Shown: positions 1-7,174, numbered from the stretch's first letter. The stretch is DNA of 9,649 nucleotides from Sphingomonas sanxanigenens (GCA_003240855.1 QFNN01000113.1:1-9649), one strand, 5' to 3'. Numbers and translations are program-made. The notes: generated by a model from the letters alone, not told the origin.

Positions 1-2
1 AT

Positions 3-869
3 CGTTCGATCAACGCCTATCACGGCTGCGAGCATGGCTGCATCTATTGCTTCGCACGCCCGACGCACGCCTTTCACGATCTGTCGCCGGGGCTCGATTT
101 CGAGACGAGGCTGTTCGCCAAGCCCGATGCCGCGATGCTGCTCCGGCGGGAGCTTTCGCGGCCCGGTTATCGCGCCGCGCCGATCGCGATGGGGACCAAC
201 ACCGACCCCTACCAGCCGCTCGAGAGCGAGTGGAAAATAACGCGCTCGATCATAGAGATACTGGTTGAGACGCGCCACCCCTTCAGCATCACCACCAAGT
301 CGAACCGCGTCGTCCGCGATCTCGATCTGCTGGCCCGCGCGGCCGAATATGGGCTGGTCGCGGTGGCGCTTTCGATCACGTCGCTCGACCCGAAGATCGC
401 CCGCACGCTCGAACCGCGCGCGCCGCATCCCGAGCGTCGGCTTGCCGCCGTCAAGTCATTGAGTTCGGCCGGAATCCCCACTTATGTCTCGATCGCACCC
501 GTTATCCCCATGATAACCGATCAGGAAATGGAGCATCTCGTCGCACGCGCAGCCGAGGCCGGAGCGCGCGGCGTATCCTTCATCCCCGTCCGCCTGCCCC
601 ACGAAGTCGCGCCACTCTTCCGGGCCTGGCTCGACACGCATTACCCTGACCGCGCCGCCAGGGTCATGTCAGCGATCCGCTCGATCCGCGGCGGGCGCGA
701 CAATGATCCCGGCTTCCACTCGCGGATGCGCGGCGAAGGCCCGTGGGCGGAGCTGCTGCGCACCCGTTTCCGCATCGCGGTCCAGCGCCACGGCCTCAAC
801 CGTGAGCGCTGGGATCTGCGATCGGACCTGTTCCGTCCGCCCGAGGGCGACCAGCTCCGCTTGTTCTGA
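3..869 (+). CDS. PA0069-family radical SAM protein (5' partial)
   Basis: This is the C-terminal 288 residues of a radical SAM protein; the reading frame is open at the left edge, so the start codon lies outside the window. The fourth visible codon region reads SINAYHGCEHGCIYCFARP, giving a C-x3-C-x2-C motif (visible residues 9, 13 and 16) that binds the 4Fe-4S cluster cleaving S-adenosylmethionine. Downstream GTNTDPYQPLE and ITTKSNRVVRDLDLL are typical of the PA0069 / SplB-like (COG1533) group, whose members I recall as about 350-380 residues, so roughly 80 N-terminal residues are probably missing. The family resembles spore photoproduct lyase in its fold but has no established substrate, so the 'DNA repair photolyase' label sometimes attached to it should not be taken as function. 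The gene ends 5 bp before the convergent acyl-CoA ligase stop. Family assignment is firm; biochemical role is unknown. Confidence 0.93.
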   Translation, partial: RSINAYHGCEHGCIYCFARPTHAFHDLSPGLDFETRLFAKPDAAMLLRRELSRPGYRAAPIAMGTNTDPYQPLESEWKITRSIIEILVETRHPFSITTKSNRVVRDLDLLARAAEYGLVAVALSITSLDPKIARTLEPRAPHPERRLAAVKSLSSAGIPTYVSIAPVIPMITDQEMEHLVARAAEAGARGVSFIPVRLPHEVAPLFRAWLDTHYPDRAARVMSAIRSIRGGRDNDPGFHSRMRGEGPWAELLRTRFRIAVQRHGLNRERWDLRSDLFRPPEGDQLRLF

Positions 870-874
870 AAGGC

Positions 875-2473
875 TCAGGCCGCCGTCGGCAGGCGGTAAT
901 CCTTATACTGCGTGCGCAGCGCGGTCTTGAGCAGCTTGCCCGTCGCGGTGTGCGGCAGCTCATCGACGAAATGCACGTCGTCGGGCAACCACCATTTGGC
1001 GACCTTGTCCGCCAGATAGGCCGTGATCTCCGCCGCCCCGACATGCGATCCCGGTTTGCGCACGACGAGGAGCAGAGGCCGCTCATCCCATTTGGGATGA
1101 TAGACGCCGATCGCCGCGGCCTCGGCTACGCCGGGGCACCCCATCGCGGCGTTTTCAAGCTCTACCGAACTGATCCATTCGCCGCCGGATTTGATAACAT
1201 CCTTCGATCGATCGGTGATCTGCATCGTCCCATCGGGATGCAGAACCGCCACGTCTCCGGTATCGAACCAGCTTTCCGCATCCACCGCATCGGCCTCGGC
1301 CTTGAAGTAGCGCTTCACCACCCACGGCCCGCGAATCTGCAGGCGCCCCGAGCTCACCCCGTCGCGCGGCTGCTCCTCGTCCTCATCGTCGACGACGCGC
1401 AATTCGACGCCAAAGGGAATGCGCCCCTGCTTGCATACCAGATCGAGCTGTTCCTCGCGGTTCATCTCCTCCCAGTTCACTGGCGGCGCCCCGGCCGTCC
1501 CGATCGGCGACGTTTCGGTCATGCCCCATAGATGCGCGACCCTCACGCCCATATCCATCAGCCTGTTGAGCATCGCGCGCGGAGCCGCCGATCCGCCGAT
1601 CGTCACCAGCTTCAGATGCCCGGGGCTCTCGCCGGTCTCGTCGATATGCTTGAACATGGCGAGCCAGACGGTCGGCACGCCCGCCGAATGCGTCACCCGC
1701 TCGTCATTCATCAGATCGCACAGCACCTTGGCGTCGTTCACCGCCGAATAGACGATCTTGCAGCCCGAAAGCGCCGCCGCAAAAGGCAACCCCCACGCCG
1801 CCGCATGGAACATCGGCACGATCGGCATCACGACCGCGCGATTGGACAGGTCGAAAACCCACGGCGCAACTTCGGCCATGGCATGGATCATCGTCGAGCG
1901 ATGCTCGTAGAGCACGCCCTTGGGATTACCCGTCGTGCCGCTGGTGTAGCAGAGCATGCACGGATCGCGCTCATCGCCTTCCACCCAGCGATAATGGCCG
2001 TCCTCGACCGCGATCAGGCTTTCAAAACCGGGATCGCCCGCGGCCGGATCGAAGCAGACATAATGCTCGATCGACGTAAATTGCGGCTTCAGCCGTTCGA
2101 CCAGCGGCGCAAAAGCGCGGTCGTAGAACAGCACGCGATCCTCCGCATGATTGGCGATATAGACGATCTGCTCGTCGAACAGGCGCGGATTGATCGTGTG
2201 GATCACCCCGCCCATGCCGATCACGCCATACCAGGCGGCAAGGTGGCGGCCATGGTTCATCGCCAGCGTCGCAATCCGGTCGCCGGGCTTCATGCCGAGC
2301 CGCTCGAGCGCCTGCGCCAGCCGGCGCGCATCGCGGTGGATTCCGGCCCAGCTTGTGCGCGTCTCATGGCCATCCGCCCATCGCGTGACGATCTCGCGCG
2401 CGCCATGCTCGCGCGCGGCGTGATCGATCAGCCGCGGCACCCGCAGCGCAAAATCCTGCATTCCGCCAAGCAT
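875..2473 (-). CDS. Fatty-acyl-CoA ligase, AlkK-like (AMP-forming)
   Basis: This encodes a 532-residue ANL-superfamily adenylating enzyme predicted to activate a medium- or long-chain fatty acid with ATP and join it to CoA in the cytoplasm. Visible motifs are the P-loop YTSGTTGNPKG (176-186), GMTETSP (317-323), WFDTGD (402-407), the hinge-region DRSKDVIKSGGEW (421-433) and the C-terminal catalytic lysine in TATGK (K513). The opening MLGGM, a WYGVIGMGGVIHTINPRLF stretch and IANHAEDRV resemble Pseudomonas AlkK medium-chain acyl-CoA synthetase; DmdB-type enzymes acting on sulfur-containing acids belong to the same group, so chain length and substrate are not settled. Start 2473 is chosen because GAGGAG lies 6 nt upstream; an in-frame extension to 2782 would overlap dnaE by about 250 bp and adds no recognisable family sequence. 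An internal ATG at 2461 is a weaker alternative. It lies 58 bp downstream of dnaE and may be read from the same transcript. Confidence 0.93.
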   Translation of the reverse strand: MLGGMQDFALRVPRLIDHAAREHGAREIVTRWADGHETRTSWAGIHRDARRLAQALERLGMKPGDRIATLAMNHGRHLAAWYGVIGMGGVIHTINPRLFDEQIVYIANHAEDRVLFYDRAFAPLVERLKPQFTSIEHYVCFDPAAGDPGFESLIAVEDGHYRWVEGDERDPCMLCYTSGTTGNPKGVLYEHRSTMIHAMAEVAPWVFDLSNRAVVMPIVPMFHAAAWGLPFAAALSGCKIVYSAVNDAKVLCDLMNDERVTHSAGVPTVWLAMFKHIDETGESPGHLKLVTIGGSAAPRAMLNRLMDMGVRVAHLWGMTETSPIGTAGAPPVNWEEMNREEQLDLVCKQGRIPFGVELRVVDDEDEEQPRDGVSSGRLQIRGPWVVKRYFKAEADAVDAESWFDTGDVAVLHPDGTMQITDRSKDVIKSGGEWISSVELENAAMGCPGVAEAAAIGVYHPKWDERPLLLVVRKPGSHVGAAEITAYLADKVAKWWLPDDVHFVDELPHTATGKLLKTALRTQYKDYRLPTAA

Positions 2474-2479
2474 CTTACT

Positions 2480-2485
2480 CTCCTC
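2480..2485 (-). promoter_or_regulatory. Shine-Dalgarno of the acyl-CoA ligase
   Basis: On the minus strand the bases read GAGGAG, followed by a 6-nt spacer (AGTAAG) and ATG at 2473. This is near-ideal for 16S rRNA pairing and fixes the ligase start at 2473, in preference to the long upstream extension into dnaE. It is in the 58-bp gap after the dnaE stop, so the ligase can initiate independently on a dnaE read-through transcript. Confidence 0.75.
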
Positions 2486-2531
2486 ATCCCCATTCTTTGG
2501 AGAACAAGGTCGTTCGACCAAGGCCTTGCTG

Positions 2532-5500
2532 TCAAGAAACGAGAGCGAGCCGCCGCGGTTCAGCCGAACGAAGTTCCACCTCGGACAGTCCTGGAAGCCG
2601 CTCGATCCGCGCCGCCAGTTCGGCATCGAGCAGAAAATCGCGCCCAAGGCAGAGATTCGCGGACGCGCCCCGATCGAGCGCGACATGGAGAACCAGCGTC
2701 CCGCGCCCACCGCGCAGCGGCGAGACGAGATCGGCGAGATGCTCCACGGCCGTAGCGTCATCGGCCGCCAGATGGAGCTCAAGACGCGCCGCGCTGGTCA
2801 GGCTGTCAAAGGCCTGCATCCGCTTGATCGTGACGCGCGGGCTTTCCTCGCCCGGCTTGCGATCAAGCTCGACCGTCAACAGACCGCAGTGACCGGCGCG
2901 CGCAGCCTCTTCCAGCTCCTTCGACACCTCGTCGTCGAAGCAGCTCGCCATATATTGCCCGGACGAATCGGACAGCGTGCACAGCATGTAGCGCCGGCCC
3001 CGCGCAGAGGTGCGCCAGCGCGCATCCTCAACCAGCCCCGCCATCGTCGCCGCCGAACGGCTCGCCTCGACCACCGGCGGCTGATCGCAGATCGCGCCAT
3101 AGCTGCGCGCGCCATTGGCGTCGGCCAGGTGTCGGTAACGATCGACCGGGTGCGCCGAGAAATAGAAGCCGAACGCATCCTTCTCCTGCGCCATGCGGTC
3201 GGCGAGCGACCAATGCACATCGCGCGGCATGCGGATCGCCGCGACCGACGCCGGCCCGGCGCCAAACAGGCCGCCCTGCCCGCTCGTCCGCGCATCGGCC
3301 GCCTGCGCCGCAACCGCCAGCACGGTCTCGGCAACGGCGTAAGTGGCGGCGCGATCGGGCGACAGCGTATCGAACGCGCCGCCTGCGATCAGGCTTTCAA
3401 GCTGGCGTTTGTTGAGCAGCTTCGGGTCGACGCGGCCGGCGAAATCGTCGAGCGAGGCAAACAGGCCATTCGCCTCGCGCTCGACGATCAATTGCTCCAT
3501 CGCCTTTTCGCCAACGCCCTTGAGCGCAGCGAGCGCATAACGCACCGCCAGATCCTCGCCATCGCGCTCGACGCCGAACTCAGCCTCGCTGCGGTTAATG
3601 TCCGGCGCAAGGCAGTTAAGCCCCATGCGCCGCATATCATCGACGAAGATGGCGAGCTTGTCGGTCAGCGCCATATCGTAGCACATCGACGCGGCGTAGA
3701 ATTCGTGCGGATGATGCGCCTTCAGCCACGCGGTCTGATAGGCGAGCAGCGCATAAGCGGCGGCGTGGCTCTTGTTGAAGCCATAGCCCGCAAACTTGTC
3801 GATCAAGTCGAACAGCTCGTTGGCTTTCTCGGCAGTAATCTCGCGCGCGGCGCAGCCGTCGACGAAGCGCTGGCGCTGCGCATCCATCTCGGCCTTGATC
3901 TTCTTACCCATCGCGCGGCGCAGCAAATCCGCTTCGCCAAGGCTGTAGCCGGCGAGCACCTGCGCCGCCTGCATCACCTGCTCCTGATAGACGAAAATGC
4001 CATAAGTTTCGGCAAGAATGCCTTCGAGCAGCGGATGCGGATAGGCGATCGGCTCGCGCCCGTTCTTTCGCGCGCCGAACATCGGGATATTGTCCATCGG
4101 GCCGGGGCGATAGAGCGAGACAAGCGCGATAATGTCGCCGAAATTGGTCGGGCGCACCGCCGCGAGCGTGCGGCGCATGCCTTCGGATTCCAACTGAAAC
4201 ACGCCCACCGTATCGCCGCGCTGGAGGAGTGCGTAAACCTCCGGATCATCCCATTCGAGCCCATCGAGGTCGATCGAGATATCCCGCCTGGCAAGCATCT
4301 CGATCGCCTTTTTCAGCACCGAAAGCGTCTTGAGGCCAAGAAAGTCGAACTTCACCAGTCCCGCGCCTTCGACATATTTCATGTCGAACTGGGTAACCGG
4401 CATGTCCGATCGCGGATCGCGGTAGAGCGGGACGAGCTGGCTGAGCGGGCGATCGCCGATGACCACGCCCGCCGCGTGAGTGGAGCTATGGCGCGGAAGC
4501 CCTTCCAGCTTGCGCGCCAGATCGAAAAGCTGCTTCACCTGCCCGTCGGTCTTATATTCGCCGGCCAGTTCCGAAACGCCGTTGAGCGCGCGTTCGAGCG
4601 TCCAGGGATCGGTCGGGTGGTTCGGAACCAGTTTGGCCAACCGATCCACCTGCCCGTAACTCATCTGGAGAACGCGGCCGGTGTCCTTGAGCACCGCGCG
4701 CGCCTTCAACCGCCCGAAGGTGATGATCTGGGCGACATGATCGCGGCCATATTTCTGCTGAACGTAGCGGATCACTTCCTCGCGCCGCGTTTCGCAGAAA
4801 TCGATGTCGAAGTCGGGCATCGATACGCGCTCGGGATTGAGGAAGCGCTCGAACAGCAGGCCCAGTTTGATCGGGTCGAGATCGGTGATGGTCAGCGCCC
4901 AGGCGACGACCGAGCCGGCGCCCGATCCGCGCCCCGGCCCCACCGGAATATCGTGTGCCTTCGCCCATTTGATAAAATCGGCGACGATCAGGAAATAACC
5001 GGGAAACCCCATCTGGATGATGATGTTCAGCTCAAAGTCGAGCCGATCGAAATAGGCTTGCCGGTCAGTGTCGGCGGGCAGCTTCTCCAGCCGCGCAGCA
5101 AGGCCCGCCTTCGCATCCTCGCGCAGTTTCACCGCCTCGCCTTCGCGATCGCCGGCAAGGCTGGGCAAAATCGGCCCGCGCTTTGGCGCCGCGACCGCGC
5201 AGCGCTGTGCGACGACCAGTGTGTTCGCGATCGCCTCCGGCAGATCCTCGAACAGCGCCTTCATGTCCTTCGCCGGCTTCATCCACGCATCAGGCGAACT
5301 GTGCCTGCGATCCTCGCTTTCGACATAGGATGAGGATGCGATGCACAGCATCGCATCATGCGCGGCGTGGAAATCCGCCTCGGCGAAGCAGCAGGGATTG
5401 GTCGCGACCAAGGGCAGGTTGCGGCCATAGGCGAGGTTCAGCAGATGCGGCTCGGCCTTGCCTTCGATTTCGTCGAGGCGACGCACGATCTCTATATAGA

Positions 5501-6008
5501 GCCGCCCGGGGAACAGCGCTTCCAGCCGATCGGCATAATCCTCGGCATCGCGCATCTGCTCTTCTGCATAGAGCCGCGCGAGCGCTCCCTCGCCGCCCGC
5601 AGTCAGCGCGATCAACCCGTCGGTCCGCCCCTCCAGCGCATCGAAGTCGACATGCGCCTGCTCCTCGATCGGGCGATCGAGATGCGCGGTCGAAACCAGC
5701 GCGCACAGATTCTCATAGCCGCGCTGATCCTGCGCATAGAGCGCCAGCCAGTCATAGGCGGGCGGCACGCCATCCGGCATGTCGGGGCGCAGCACGCACA
5801 GCATCGTGCCGATGATCGGCTGGACGCCCACCTTCATCGCCGCTTCGGAAAAGGCCATTGCGCCGTAAAGGCCGTTGCGATCGCTGATCGCCGCCGCGGG
5901 GAAGCCGAGTTCGCGCGCGCGCGATGCGATCGCCTTGGGATCGATCGCGCCGTCCAGCATCGTGAAAGCGGAAAAGATCCTCAAGGGAACGAAAGCGGCA
6001 TGCGGCAT
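2532..6008 (-). CDS. dnaE: DNA polymerase III subunit alpha (replicative, DnaE1 type)
   Basis: This 1158-residue protein is the catalytic alpha subunit of the replicative polymerase. The N-terminal PHP domain (about 5-275) is followed by the polymerase core with GPGRGSGAGS (357-366), PDFDIDF (398-404) and LVKFDFLGLK (551-560). The three catalytic aspartates fall at D401, D403 and D555, the same numbers as in E. coli DnaE. A helix-hairpin-helix region (about 825-880) is followed by QGGLF at 911-915, a plausible beta-clamp binding motif where E. coli has QADMF at 920-924. An OB-fold-like region (about 985-1070) and a C-terminal tail complete the usual architecture. Length and the FVPLRIFSAFTMLDG opening mark it as DnaE1, not the shorter mutasome polymerase DnaE2/ImuC. 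All usual PHP metal ligands near the N-terminus are replaced, so editing must come from DnaQ elsewhere. Start 6008 is the only in-frame ATG nearby, but it has no recognisable Shine-Dalgarno. Confidence 0.97.
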   Translation of the reverse strand: MPHAAFVPLRIFSAFTMLDGAIDPKAIASRARELGFPAAAISDRNGLYGAMAFSEAAMKVGVQPIIGTMLCVLRPDMPDGVPPAYDWLALYAQDQRGYENLCALVSTAHLDRPIEEQAHVDFDALEGRTDGLIALTAGGEGALARLYAEEQMRDAEDYADRLEALFPGRLYIEIVRRLDEIEGKAEPHLLNLAYGRNLPLVATNPCCFAEADFHAAHDAMLCIASSSYVESEDRRHSSPDAWMKPAKDMKALFEDLPEAIANTLVVAQRCAVAAPKRGPILPSLAGDREGEAVKLREDAKAGLAARLEKLPADTDRQAYFDRLDFELNIIIQMGFPGYFLIVADFIKWAKAHDIPVGPGRGSGAGSVVAWALTITDLDPIKLGLLFERFLNPERVSMPDFDIDFCETRREEVIRYVQQKYGRDHVAQIITFGRLKARAVLKDTGRVLQMSYGQVDRLAKLVPNHPTDPWTLERALNGVSELAGEYKTDGQVKQLFDLARKLEGLPRHSSTHAAGVVIGDRPLSQLVPLYRDPRSDMPVTQFDMKYVEGAGLVKFDFLGLKTLSVLKKAIEMLARRDISIDLDGLEWDDPEVYALLQRGDTVGVFQLESEGMRRTLAAVRPTNFGDIIALVSLYRPGPMDNIPMFGARKNGREPIAYPHPLLEGILAETYGIFVYQEQVMQAAQVLAGYSLGEADLLRRAMGKKIKAEMDAQRQRFVDGCAAREITAEKANELFDLIDKFAGYGFNKSHAAAYALLAYQTAWLKAHHPHEFYAASMCYDMALTDKLAIFVDDMRRMGLNCLAPDINRSEAEFGVERDGEDLAVRYALAALKGVGEKAMEQLIVEREANGLFASLDDFAGRVDPKLLNKRQLESLIAGGAFDTLSPDRAATYAVAETVLAVAAQAADARTSGQGGLFGAGPASVAAIRMPRDVHWSLADRMAQEKDAFGFYFSAHPVDRYRHLADANGARSYGAICDQPPVVEASRSAATMAGLVEDARWRTSARGRRYMLCTLSDSSGQYMASCFDDEVSKELEEAARAGHCGLLTVELDRKPGEESPRVTIKRMQAFDSLTSAARLELHLAADDATAVEHLADLVSPLRGGRGTLVLHVALDRGASANLCLGRDFLLDAELAARIERLPGLSEVELRSAEPRRLALVS

Positions 6009-6166
6009 CGCACGACTATGGGGTGTCGGATCGATTCTGGAAACCGCCCGCCCCCATAAGCTGTGGATTATTGACCACGACCGGGCGCAGGATTGATCCG
6101 CTTTATTGACAAGCCCGGCCCGCTTCCCGGATTTCTGGTTAACAAGAGCATATCCGGGGGGATAGC
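6009..6166. promoter_or_regulatory. Divergent intergenic region between dnaE and the 93-residue gene
   Basis: This 158-bp region must carry the start signals for two divergent genes. It contains TGTGGATTA at 6062-6070, one mismatch from a DnaA box. It also has two copies of a 10-mer, TTATTGACCA (6068-6077) and TTATTGACAA (6103-6112), whose starts are 35 bp apart. The second copy includes a perfect TTGACA (6106-6111) that could serve as a -35 for the plus-strand gene, but there is no good -10 at 16-18 bp, only GGATTT at 6129-6134. CCGGGC (6081-6086) and GCCCGG (6113-6118) form inverted arms around the second half. I cannot define a dnaE promoter from sequence alone. Confidence 0.5.
6106..6134 (+). 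promoter_or_regulatory. Weak candidate promoter for the 93-residue gene
   Basis: TTGACA at 6106-6111 matches the sigma-70 -35 consensus exactly. The best hexamer at 17-bp spacing is GGATTT (6129-6134), which is a poor -10. Transcription would begin around 6141 and leave a leader of about 25 nt before the ATG at 6167. The orientation and distance fit, but the -10 is too weak for a confident call. Confidence 0.25.
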
Positions 6167-6448
6167 ATGGAGTATCAGGGAGCCCGCTTCGAGGGCGGCA
6201 CCGTCAGGCTCGACGGCAACAGTTTCACCAATTGCGTGTTTGACGGCGCGGTGCTCGCCTATGACGGCGGCCCGGTCAGCCTGGTCGGCTGCGTGTTCGA
6301 GCGCATCGCCGGCTGGCAGTTCGGCGGCGATCTCGGCACCGGGCTGGGGATGCTCGGCCGCCTCTATCTCAGCGACCATGAGCAGGGGCTGAGGATCGTC
6401 GGCCAGGCGATGTTCCAGGCCCCGGCGCCCAGGCCGACGGTGCAATAA
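6167..6448 (+). CDS. Small hypothetical protein, 93 aa, pentapeptide-like
   Basis: I do not recognise a named family and assign no function. The 93-residue product has no signal peptide or transmembrane helix. Its first half alternates polar and hydrophobic residues in a way that recalls single-sheet beta-helix or pentapeptide proteins: FEGGTVRL, NSFTNCVFDGAVLAY, VSLVGCVFERIAGWQF. Two N/G-C-V-F steps (about residues 24-27 and 44-47) are spaced about 20 residues apart. A glycine-rich amphipathic stretch follows (about 56-70), then a tail ending APAPRPTVQ. The coding sequence has strong G/C third positions like its neighbours, and a run of six G at 6156-6161 lies 5 nt before the ATG, so I think it is a real gene. 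It is the only complete plus-strand gene here, divergent from dnaE and convergent with the glutathione peroxidase. I vaguely recall similar short proteins in sphingomonads, which is unverified. Confidence 0.7.
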   Translation: MEYQGARFEGGTVRLDGNSFTNCVFDGAVLAYDGGPVSLVGCVFERIAGWQFGGDLGTGLGMLGRLYLSDHEQGLRIVGQAMFQAPAPRPTVQ

Positions 6449-6693
6449 GCGATTGCGGCGCCAATCGTCGCAAAGCGACCGCGCCTGGAGAAACGAGGCA
6501 GCGTGACGATGGTTGCTGTAGGGAATGGCGGAAATGCGCGATTTCGATCTTGCGAAGTTGACAAAGTTGAGACGCTGAAGCGCCATTCTCAACCTGCGAG
6601 CGAATGCGAGTGTCAAAGAGCCGTGCGGCTTGCGCCGATAAGCGATCTAGCATCCCGACATGACTGTAGGACAGCTCTGCCGTAACCGGACGC
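6449..6693. other. Convergent intergenic gap with inverted repeats
   Basis: This 245-bp gap lies between the stop codons of two converging genes. It appears less GC-rich than its flanks and I find no supportable gene in any frame; the short open frames have no family resemblance or convincing start. Immediately after the plus-strand stop come two small adjacent hairpins, GATTG/CAATC (6451-6455 with 6462-6466) and GTCGC/GCGAC (6467-6471 with 6475-6479). A longer inverted repeat lies at 6566-6593. Whether this is simply a shared terminator zone or hides a small RNA cannot be told from sequence alone. Confidence 0.6.
6566..6593 (-). terminator. Candidate weak terminator downstream of glutathione peroxidase
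   Basis: GTTGAGA (6566-6572) and TCTCAAC (6587-6593) form a perfect 7-bp inverted repeat around a 14-nt loop. Inside the loop, CGCT and AGCG can pair as a small nested stem on the plus strand. Read on the minus strand, the hairpin is followed by TTTG, a short and imperfect U tract. It lies about 100 nt past the peroxidase stop at 6694, in the right orientation to end that operon. The short stem, mixed composition and poor T-run make this a weak call; a protein-binding palindrome is equally possible. Confidence 0.3.
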
Positions 6694-7170
6694 CTAAAGC
6701 AGCCTCTCCACATCCGCCTCGATCTGGGCTGGCTTCGTCGCCGGCGCGTAGCGCCGGACGACATTCCCGCCGCGATCGACGAGGAACTTGGTGAAGTTCC
6801 ATTTGATCCTGCGCCCAAGCAAGCCGGGCTTCATCGCCTTCAGATACGCCCACAACGGATCGGCGTCAGCGCCGTTCACCTCGATCTTGGCGAAGATCGG
6901 GAAAGTCACGTCATAGGTCAGCGAACAGAAGGTCGCGATCTCTTCGGCGTCGCCCGGCTCCTGCGCGCCGAACTGGTTGCAGGGAAAGGCCAGAACCTCG
7001 AGACCGCGATCCTTATATTTGCGATAGAGCGCCTCCAGCCCCGCATATTGCGGGGTGAAGCCGCACTTGCTGGCGACGTTGACGATCAGCAGCACCTTGC
7101 CGAGATGCGCGGCCATTTTTTCGGTCGCGCCGTCCGGCAGTTTCACCTCGAAATCGGCAATCGTCGCCAT
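6694..7170 (-). CDS. Glutathione peroxidase family (thioredoxin-type Cys-GPx)
   Basis: The 158-residue protein is a small cytoplasmic thiol peroxidase that reduces hydrogen or lipid hydroperoxides. The catalytic tetrad is visible: peroxidatic C36 in NVASKCGFTPQY, Q70 in GAQEP, and W124-N125 in KWNFTKFLVDRGG. The active residue is cysteine, not selenocysteine. C82, in TFCSLTY, sits where the resolving cysteine of yeast Gpx3 (C36/C82) is found, which suggests an atypical 2-Cys mechanism recycled by thioredoxin more than by glutathione. C64 in FPCNQFG is the common structural cysteine. Length is normal for a bacterial enzyme. The start is fixed by AGGAGG four nt before the ATG. That element shares its first A with the TAA stop of the upstream sugar dehydrogenase, so translation of the two is probably coupled. 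A peroxidase co-expressed with a PQQ oxidoreductase may help handle oxidative by-products; this is inference. Confidence 0.95.
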   Translation of the reverse strand: MATIADFEVKLPDGATEKMAAHLGKVLLIVNVASKCGFTPQYAGLEALYRKYKDRGLEVLAFPCNQFGAQEPGDAEEIATFCSLTYDVTFPIFAKIEVNGADADPLWAYLKAMKPGLLGRRIKWNFTKFLVDRGGNVVRRYAPATKPAQIEADVERLL

Positions 7171-7174
7171 GCCC

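Noticed and set aside
1532..2755. A 407-codon open frame on the plus strand opposite the acyl-CoA ligase
   Set aside because: Its His/Arg-rich product has no recognisable domain and it covers a ligase with all its motifs plus the end of dnaE.
2474..2782. An N-terminal extension of the acyl-CoA ligase by 103 codons
   Set aside because: It would overlap dnaE in another frame, its residues do not look like the ligase family, and a strong GAGGAG sits just before the 2473 start, where the MLGGM family opening begins.
2526..5333. A 935-codon open frame on the plus strand opposite dnaE
   Set aside because: It is antisense to an unambiguous dnaE with intact catalytic residues. Its product is rich in Arg, His and Ala with no family resemblance, as expected when stop codons are rare in the complement of GC-rich coding DNA.
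6451..6479. Two adjacent hairpins after the 93-residue gene as an intrinsic terminator
   Set aside because: Both stems are only 5 bp and neither is followed by a T-run, so they are noted as structure only and not called as a terminator.
6503..6685. A 60-codon open frame on the plus strand in the convergent gap
   Set aside because: It has no convincing ribosome binding site, no compositional coding signal, and a product with no recognisable pattern. It also runs through the inverted repeat.
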